A stretch of 39,385 nt of DNA from positions 1 to 39,385 of the forward strand of contig WLWN01000002.1 in NCBI GenBank assembly GCA_012103575.1. Direction: 5' to 3'. The notes beneath the pieces were generated by a model, which ran no database searches, was not told the origin of the DNA, and saw only the letters and a program-made list of their open reading frames with translations. This document shows positions 33,346 to 39,385 of the stretch, one piece after another; the stretch's first letter is position 1; each line of letters opens with the position of its first letter. The position numbers and the translations under genes were made by a program. Source of the stretch: Kiritimatiellia bacterium. GTDB taxonomy: Bacteria > Verrucomicrobiota > Kiritimatiellia > WLWN01.

Positions 33346-35079
33346 TTGGAATCTAGTGGGATAAAAAGAGTGTTAGCTGGTCAACCAATAAGCAGACCCA
33401 AGCGTTGGGATAATCCCTTTGATTCGGATTTAACTGATGAAGATCTCGCTCGCATTCTAGAGCTACCATTGTTTAACCAGATGGATCCAGGCAGATTTCC
33501 TGCCCATTTACCCCTCACGGGCATTGTAAGAAATGACATGCGCATTGGTGTTTGTGAACGGGGTGACATTCTGGTTCGGGAGGGTGATTACGGGAATTCA
33601 GCATTTTTGGTTCTCGAAGGAAGTGTTGCCGTCATTCTGCCCCCGGGTCTTTCCGATCAGGCACGTGGCAATACTGTGCCGGATAAACTCGGCTGGTTAG
33701 AGGCTGCCAGGCACTATTTTCAAAGGGCTCGTTATCCTGAAGTAAGGCCTCCAGGAGGAAAATTTAATACTCAGGGCACTGCATTACGAGGGAAGGATTC
33801 AAAAACTCGCGTCTACCTGAAAGACCCGGATGCGATAAAGCGCTTACACAGTGTAGTTATTTTACAGGCTGGTGAGTTATTCGGAGAGGTGGCTGCGCTA
33901 GCACGGACCCCTCGTAATAGCACCATTTTCGCAGAGGAACCGGTAAAGGTGCTTGAAATTAGGTGGCAGGGATTAAGGGACCTCCGACGGTATGTAGAAA
34001 GTTTTCGTCAACAAATTGACGGACTCTATCGGGAAAGAAACCTGGTTACCCATTTGAAAGAAATTAACCTTTTCAGCCACCTGAGCGATACCCAACTGCA
34101 AAAGGTTGCCCAAAGTACATTGTTCGAATCCTATGGGAACTTTGACTGGCATACAGAATTTAATATCGGCAGAACAAATAGTCAGCAAAACATGGCTATG
34201 GAGCATGTGATTGCAGAGCAGGGAAGTTACCCTGATGGGTTACTTTTTATTCGATCAGGGTTTGCAGTTGTTGCGCACAAAATTAATAACGGTAAGAAAA
34301 CAATTTCTGTGGCCTCGAACGGTGATATTTTTGGATTGGAAGAACTTCTACATAATAGCGAGAGTGACAAGGAGATACCTTACCAAAATGAATTGGGTGC
34401 ATTGGGGTACGCTGATGTTCTTCGTGTTCCGACCCTGATCGTTGAAGAGTATGTATTGCCCTATTTGTCAAATGTTAGAAAAAGAGCATTAAGGGATAAT
34501 CTGAAGCAGTTTCAGAATACGAAACTGATTACCAAACCTTCGAACTATTCTGACTTTATGGAGTTTTCAGTGGATCATCGTTATATCAACGGTACCGCTA
34601 CCATGTTGATAGATAGCGATCGATGCACACGTTGTGATGAATGTGTTCACGCCTGCGCGAATAGCCATGGCGGCAACCCAAGGTTTGTTCGCCACGGCAA
34701 GCAACACGAACACTATATCGTGGCGAATGCCTGTATGCATTGTGTTGATCCCGTTTGCATGATTGGCTGTCCTACTGGTGCCATCCATCGCTCTCAGCGA
34801 AATGGCGAAGTTGTGATCAACGATGCCTCCTGTATTGGTTGTGCGACCTGTGCTAACTCCTGCCCTTACGACAACATTCGTATGGTTGAAGTACGCGATG
34901 TCAAGGGCGATGTCCTGGTGGATGACTCAAGCCAGGCTCCGATTATGAAAGCCACAAAATGTGATTTGTGTTTCAATCTCCCCGGCGGCCCTGCTTGCGA
35001 ACGGGCATGTCCTCATGACGCCCTTAAACGAGTGGACATGGCCGACAGTGAAGCACTTATGAAGTGGTTAAATCGATGA
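33346..35079 (+). CDS. Cyclic-nucleotide-binding domains fused to a four-cluster [4Fe-4S] ferredoxin
   Basis: This 577-residue cytoplasmic protein has a first cNMP-binding domain (about residues 55-215), with a phosphate-binding cassette FGEVAALARTPRNST at 179-193 that includes the expected Glu and Arg. A second, degenerate one spans about 240-390 (GDIFGLEELL, lacking those residues). Its C-terminus is a HybA/DmsB-like polyferredoxin with sixteen cysteines in four sets: 427/430/433/437, 463/466/471/475, 496/499/502/506 and 549/552/561/565. The start is uncertain: TTG at 33346 (chosen) or GTG at 33370. It overlaps the next gene by ATGA. The fusion suggests electron transfer gated by a nucleotide or other ligand. 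Confidence 0.88.
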   Translation: MESSGIKRVLAGQPISRPKRWDNPFDSDLTDEDLARILELPLFNQMDPGRFPAHLPLTGIVRNDMRIGVCERGDILVREGDYGNSAFLVLEGSVAVILPPGLSDQARGNTVPDKLGWLEAARHYFQRARYPEVRPPGGKFNTQGTALRGKDSKTRVYLKDPDAIKRLHSVVILQAGELFGEVAALARTPRNSTIFAEEPVKVLEIRWQGLRDLRRYVESFRQQIDGLYRERNLVTHLKEINLFSHLSDTQLQKVAQSTLFESYGNFDWHTEFNIGRTNSQQNMAMEHVIAEQGSYPDGLLFIRSGFAVVAHKINNGKKTISVASNGDIFGLEELLHNSESDKEIPYQNELGALGYADVLRVPTLIVEEYVLPYLSNVRKRALRDNLKQFQNTKLITKPSNYSDFMEFSVDHRYINGTATMLIDSDRCTRCDECVHACANSHGGNPRFVRHGKQHEHYIVANACMHCVDPVCMIGCPTGAIHRSQRNGEVVINDASCIGCATCANSCPYDNIRMVEVRDVKGDVLVDDSSQAPIMKATKCDLCFNLPGGPACERACPHDALKRVDMADSEALMKWLNR

Positions 35080-35897
35080 AGTTTTTCGCTGCCCGAAGAG
35101 TCATTGCGTTAAGCTTTTGTATTGCAGTCTCCATTGCCACTCTTTATCTGCTCGAACTCTCCGAATTGGCTTTTCATGACAAACAGTGGTTATCAGGTTG
35201 GTTGATGGTGGTTATGGTATGTCCGTTGATGGCATATAACCTCCGTAAGAAACTATCGTTCCTCCCTCTGGTAAGCAGCGCTGTGTGGTTCCAATGGCAC
35301 GTTTATGCTGGTCTATTTGTATTGATTATTTTTGTTAGTCATATTAGCGGCAAAATGGCAGAGGGCTTCTTCGCCAGTATTTTAACTGTGGCGTTTCTGA
35401 CGATTTGTCTTACCGGGTTCATCGGAGTATGGTTGTCCCGGGTGCTGTCCAAACGGTTGAGTCGCTATGGAGAACAACTGATTTTTGAGCGTATTCCAGG
35501 ATTCGCCCAACAGCTGAAATCACGCGCTGAGACTGTGATATTGGAATCCGTTGACAGTACTCTTTCGCCGACTCTGGCAGAAATCTACTCCTCAATTTTG
35601 TTTAAGCATTTTTCCCTACCGCCTGCTTCCTTTTTTTATCTCTTCCGTTCCGAACGATATATGTTCGATCTGAAAAACGAATTGGATGCACAAAAGCGCT
35701 TCATGAACGAAACTGAGAGGAAGTATGCGGATCAAATTTGGGATCTGGTGATCCAGCGACACCAGCTTAATGGCCAATATGCAATTCAGTCATTACTAAA
35801 GGGGTGGCTTTTTATACATATTCCACTTGCCTATAGCGTTGTATTGATGATTATCGTTCATGTCACACTGGTTTACGCTTTCGGGGTTACCTCGTGA
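35076..35897 (+). CDS. Integral membrane protein of the redox locus, possible cytochrome b-like subunit
   Basis: Starting at the ATG at 35076, which overlaps the previous stop, gives 273 residues. Hydrophobic segments lie near residues 8-26, 37-53, 70-90, 98-120 and 245-268. Histidines lie within or beside them (QWHVYAGLF, VSHISG, FIHIPLAYS, IIVHVTLVYAFG), as needed to hold b-type haem or a quinone site. A cytoplasmic or periplasmic domain of about 120 residues separates the last segment. Overlap with both neighbours shows that it is made together with the Fe-S protein and the cytochrome. Confidence 0.8.
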   Translation: MKFFAARRVIALSFCIAVSIATLYLLELSELAFHDKQWLSGWLMVVMVCPLMAYNLRKKLSFLPLVSSAVWFQWHVYAGLFVLIIFVSHISGKMAEGFFASILTVAFLTICLTGFIGVWLSRVLSKRLSRYGEQLIFERIPGFAQQLKSRAETVILESVDSTLSPTLAEIYSSILFKHFSLPPASFFYLFRSERYMFDLKNELDAQKRFMNETERKYADQIWDLVIQRHQLNGQYAIQSLLKGWLFIHIPLAYSVVLMIIVHVTLVYAFGVTS

Positions 35898-38290
35898 CAG
35901 AAATACTGCAAAAGTTCGGCTTTACCGGGAGTCCCTACGAACGTCCGGATAAGCAGTGGGTTTGCGGTGGTTTGAAAAATGGTAAATCCTGTCAAATTGG
36001 GCCGGATGGCAAGGGCCGATGTCGCGCCAGATTCGAATGTCACCCGATTCGTTCCGGGGATCGTTGGATGTGTACCCGCTCTGCTATGGCCGGGGGCCGG
36101 TGTAGTACTGGACCGGACACAAAGGGCCAATGTTGTAACAGTATCGAGAAATGCCAGCCCACCAGAAGTTGGAGAGGGAAAAAGAGGGGCGCTGACCAAG
36201 TGGTGGGTATCCCTGACTATTGCCGCTTTGGTGATCATGTTGACGACCCTGAATAAACTGGATCTGGTTTCTCCTGGCCCACTGTCTTCCTATCATGGTG
36301 CCATTGAAATGTCTTCCTATCATGGTGCCATTGAAAGCTGTAGCAATTGCCACGATTCTGTAGAGGGTGGCATTCGAATGTGGCTAAGTGCTTTCAACCG
36401 ATCTGATTTGCATCAGAAGAACGATGAAAACTGCCAGGTGTGTCACGACCTGGGTAGTTCTCCTCTGACAGCTCATAGCATTGCTGACGACGACTGGAAC
36501 AAAAAAGTATTTTCCCAGCTTGAAACAGATCCAATTGGCGAAGATAAAAACGTAAAAGGCATGCACCATGAAGCTTCATCAAAGGGGGGGATTTCAGTCA
36601 GGTTTGCAACTCAACTTTTATCAGGCCAGGTAAATGAAGGGAAGGTTTGCACTGCTACAGTTGTCACAAGGAGCACGATGGAATTCAAGGCAGTATTATC
36701 AACGTTAAAGAACAACAGTGCCATCTTTGTCATCAAACTCAATTCAGGAAATTTGACCTTGATCATCCCCAGTTTGACAACTACCCATCCACACGTCGGA
36801 CTCGCATTATTTTTGATCATGTGAGTCATATCGAAAACTATTTCAAGGAAGACGAGTATCAGGATATGACGTTGGGTTGTAATCGGTGCCATGTTCTGGA
36901 TTCAAAAAATGAAACTATGCTGGTTAATGGTTTCGAGAACTCCTGTCAAAGTTGCCATGAACAACAAATCATCGGAGAAAATCGGGCCACGGAAAAAGGG
37001 GTACCGGTCCTTGTTGTTCCGGATATTGATGTTGATACATTAAGGGAAAAAGGGATGATGATTGGCCAATGGCCTGATTTTACCGATGCCGGGATTACCC
37101 CCTTTATGATGCTGTTTCTTAATGCAGACCCTAAATTTAATGAAATCAGTGAGACCATTAACCTTTTGGATCTAGCCGATCTCACCCACGCTTCAGAGGA
37201 AGAGCTGAATCACATCGTTACGTTTATCTGGATGGTTAAGAAGTTCTACTTCAATTTGGAAAAGGACGGTACTGGCCATCTCAAAGAGATTCTCGAAGAG
37301 ACGCCAGTAGTTTTACAGGAGGTTTCGCAGGACACTCATCAATCCGTTGACTTTATTGGCCTCCTGGCGGCTATGTCCCCTGGCGTGATTGAGTCAGCGA
37401 ATAAGAGCTGGTTTCCATCCTTAATGACTGAAATACCGATGTACCTGGAAGGCCAACAGATTCCTTCAGGCCTGGATGATCATGGCCTGGAGCACAAAGA
37501 CGATGGAGACGATAATGGCCATGATCATGCAGTGGATAATGATCTCGTTAGTAACGAGGATATTCTAGGTGGTGATGATCTTCTTATCGAAGACGAAGAT
37601 ATTCTAAGTGATGATGATATTCTCATCGAAGACGAAGATATTTTAAGCGATGAAGATATTCTTAGCGGCGATGAGGAAATTATTTTGGATGATAACGAGG
37701 ATCCTGATCATGAACTTTTAGTTCACGGTCATGTTCACAGTGACTATGAACAAAAGCCCTCAGAAGATCGTGCGGCAGCAGGAGGTTGGTATCGCGATGA
37801 ATATCAAATCTATTATCGTCCAACGGATCATCAGGATCGCTTTATGAAAGGTTGGTTAGATTTCGGACGTCAAATGTCGGATTCCATTTCTACCGCTGTC
37901 TTCAGCAGGTTGAAAGTAGAAAAAGGACCCGGTATGTGTGTGAAATGCCATAGTATCGATGAGTCCGAAAATCAAATTACCATTAACTGGCAGGCGAAAA
38001 AACCACGCCAGCATCGAAAGAACTTTGTTCGATTTTCTCATGTGGCCCATATTAATCTGGTGGGTGGAAAGGGCTGCGTTACTTGTCATGCTATCGACAG
38101 GGAGGTAGACTACATATCCGCTTTCGAGGACATGAATCTCCAGATGTTTCAGGGTAACTTTAAGGATATTAATAAGTCGACTTGCGCCGACTGCCATACA
38201 GAAGGAAAAACTAACCAGGATTGCCTAACTTGCCACAATTACCATGTCGGTGATTTTGTTCCTGATTATAGTGATATTAGTAATCCCTGA
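35894..38290 (+). pseudogene. Cys-rich, membrane-anchored multihaem cytochrome c (about ten haems), two frameshifts
   Basis: A GTG at 35894 inside the previous stop starts a Cys-rich N-terminal domain (WVCGG, SCQIGPDGKGRC, FECHPIR, WMCTR, GGRCSTGPD) with a repeated C-x-x-GPD-x-x-G-x-C pattern. A membrane segment (VSLTIAALVIMLTTL) follows. Haem motifs in order are CSNCH, CQVCH, CYSCH, CHLCH, CNRCH, CQSCH, CVKCH, CVTCH, CADCH and CLTCH. An acidic repeat of the EDILSDDDIL type lies between the sixth and seventh haems. Frame changes occur at 36179-36189 (A5 or G4 run, one base too many) and at 36638-36650 (one base too few). It is probably the periplasmic electron acceptor or donor of the locus. 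Confidence 0.85.
36283..36336. repeat. Exact 27-bp tandem duplication in the multihaem cytochrome gene
   Basis: The 27-bp unit beginning TGTCTTCCTATCATGG occurs twice in a row (36283-36309 and 36310-36336). It is in frame and repeats nine residues (SSYHGAIEM, SSYHGAIES) between the membrane segment and the first haem motif. Perfect identity points to a recent event. Confidence 0.95.
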
Positions 38291-38487
38291 ATTTGGTTTC
38301 TCCTTTTCCATAGGAACAGAACTAAAAACATGTGAACTAAGAACATCTGAAATAAGAACATGTAATTAGTTTCCTCTGAGCCTCAACGGCGCTGCTGGAT
38401 CTGGTTCTCATAGAGATGGTTCTGATAGGGCAGCGAACGATTTTGACTGATATCGTATAATTCTGATTTTATCTTTGGAAAACACTT

Positions 38488-38754
38488 ATGGCTGGTGGGT
38501 GGGCTCGAGACGGAGCAGTACAGGAGCAGATTGACGCAAGTGTTGCTGATGCGGTGAGGCTGGCAAGAGAGCAGCTACCGGAAGGGGAGAGTTTGCTTTG
38601 TTGTCAAGAATGTGACGAAGACATACCGGAACTTCGCGGGCAGGCTATGCCTGGAGTGCGTTATTGTGTGCAGTGCCAAAGCGAGCTGGAAAAATTGATG
38701 TCTCATTCAATGGGGTTTAATCGTAAGGGGAGTAAGGACAGTCAACTTAAATAA
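38488..38754 (+). CDS. ybiI: DksA/TraR-type C4 zinc-finger protein (YbiI-like)
   Basis: This 88-residue protein matches E. coli YbiI in length and plan. It begins MAGGWARDGAVQEQID and has a zinc finger with CCQECDEDIPELR and YCVQCQ. It ends in the hallmark GFNRKGSKDSQL. These small DksA relatives have an unclear role; the coiled-coil tip acids of DksA are absent. It is separate from the cytochrome gene by 197 bp, so probably an independent unit. Confidence 0.93.
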   Translation: MAGGWARDGAVQEQIDASVADAVRLAREQLPEGESLLCCQECDEDIPELRGQAMPGVRYCVQCQSELEKLMSHSMGFNRKGSKDSQLK

Positions 38755-39099
38755 ATTGAAGTCCCAGTGCTCTTTTGTCATTGTATCGAAGTATGCAATT
38801 TTGAAGTGAGCAATTTTAATGTCAGTGTTGATCCGTGTTGAAGTAAATACTGACTTGAAGGGTTTGGATATAAGGCCGGTATGTGTTCCAGGAAGCGCGG
38901 CTTAACCGTAGGCTTGACCATAGATAATGGCCGCCCGTATAGTCACAGGCGGGAAACCGATTAACGAAGTTTGTTATTGAGGAATCTATTTGGCAGTCTG
39001 AATAGCTCATTTGGTCGCAGAATAGTTTGTCGAGGTTTTCTAATAATAGCGACCACTAGATCCATCTTTAGATCCATCTTTGTTATCCATTTTTTGTTT
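38755..39099. other. Intergenic stretch without a recognised gene
   Basis: No supported ORF or RNA gene is seen. A direct repeat of TAGATCCATCTT occurs twice in a row at 39057-39080, about 20 bp before the truncated dehydrogenase gene. Confidence 0.5.
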
Positions 39100-39174
39100 A
39101 TGAATCAGCAGCAGTCGATCGCCATATTTGGTTTGGGTTCCATGGGATATGGAATCGCCAGCTCCCTCGTTAGA
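39100..39174 (+). pseudogene. First 25 codons of a 3-hydroxyisobutyrate-dehydrogenase-type gene, cut by an IS
   Basis: From the ATG at 39100 the plus strand reads MNQQQSIAIFGLGSMGYGIA then SSLVR. This is the Rossmann NAD(P)-binding start (GLGxMGxGIA) of the beta-hydroxyacid dehydrogenase family. The frame then enters IS5 sequence at 39174. The rest of the gene may lie beyond the IS, outside the window. The substrate cannot be told from this part. Confidence 0.8.
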
Positions 39175-39385
39175 CCTGTGACTCCTTCGTCGCCACCACT
39201 GACGCCTTGCGACCATACTCATACGCCTTGTGATCCTTCCCCTTGCCCACGCAGTACACAGCAGGATCATGCAGGGAGTAAACCTTGTTCCTGTCTTTGG
39301 GCTGTTGAGACAAAACACGTTCGTATAACGCAAAGTTCGCTTCCTGCGCCGTCAGAACATCGATCGGTAACTTCCGTTGGCATTC
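39174..39385 (-). mobile_element. IS5-family copy 4, partial, continuing past the window
   Basis: From 39174 to the last base the sequence equals 27411-27622 of copy 2, part of the transposase middle region read on the minus strand. The left third of the element is missing at this edge, so this is a truncated copy, not a clean insertion end. The other end is not visible. Confidence 0.93.

Noticed and set aside
39040..39333. Minus-strand ORF of 97 residues at the right edge
   Set aside because: It spans the junction between a dehydrogenase 5' end and IS5 sequence, in the wrong frame for both.

Overview
The window looks like a chromosomal segment of a free-living or host-associated gammaproteobacterium. 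The glycine cleavage genes, a YbiI-type zinc-finger protein and a DUF3820 protein all fit that group. This is inferred from protein resemblance only, as no rRNA or other strong phylogenetic marker is present. The segment is rich in insertion sequences and in broken genes.

Layout. Positions 1-7.0 kb are ordinary chromosome: gcvT-gcvH-gcvP on the minus strand, a 305-residue unknown protein, a class III aminotransferase divergent from a GntR/FCD regulator with a palindromic operator between them, a methyltransferase and a DUF3820 protein. Positions 7.1-28.5 kb are an accessory region. It contains two full copies (7139-8663, 26876-28400) and one 3'-remnant (24756-25340) of a 1525-bp IS5-family element, one IS982 element (17115-18116, 7-bp target duplication) and one IS3-family element (20915-22177, 3-bp target duplication). 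Between them lie ten copies of a 24-bp palindrome of the form GTTAAC-N12-GTTAAC, all in the same register. Four of the five type II toxin-antitoxin operons of the window sit exactly between consecutive copies. Other stretches between copies carry a pair of membrane-protein genes, a membrane protein plus zinc metalloprotease pair, an unknown gene split by IS982, and a higher-GC metal-type ABC transporter operon with a Zur-like palindrome and a decayed merC gene divergent from it. I regard this palindrome-delimited cassette array as the most interesting structure in the window. It resembles an integron array in layout, but the conserved part of each site is its centre rather than its ends, and no integrase is visible.

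Positions 28.4-31.2 kb hold a junction fragment of an Asp/Glu-racemase-like gene, a truncated and frameshifted LCAT-like lipoprotein lipase, and a fifth ParDE module. Positions 32.0-38.3 kb are a four-gene, translationally coupled redox locus: a membrane-anchored FAD/NAD/2Fe-2S reductase (frameshifted), a protein joining cyclic-nucleotide-binding domains to a four-cluster polyferredoxin, a membrane protein, and a Cys-rich, roughly ten-haem cytochrome c (two frameshifts). A ybiI-like gene follows. The window ends in the first 25 codons of a 3-hydroxyisobutyrate-dehydrogenase-type gene, cut by a fourth IS5-type copy.

Together the genes suggest NADH-linked electron transfer through Fe-S and multihaem carriers, a laterally acquired metal-uptake island, and a TA-rich repeat array remodelled by IS activity. 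Seven or more frameshifts, several at 7-base homopolymers, mean that real gene decay and uncorrected sequencing error cannot be told apart here.
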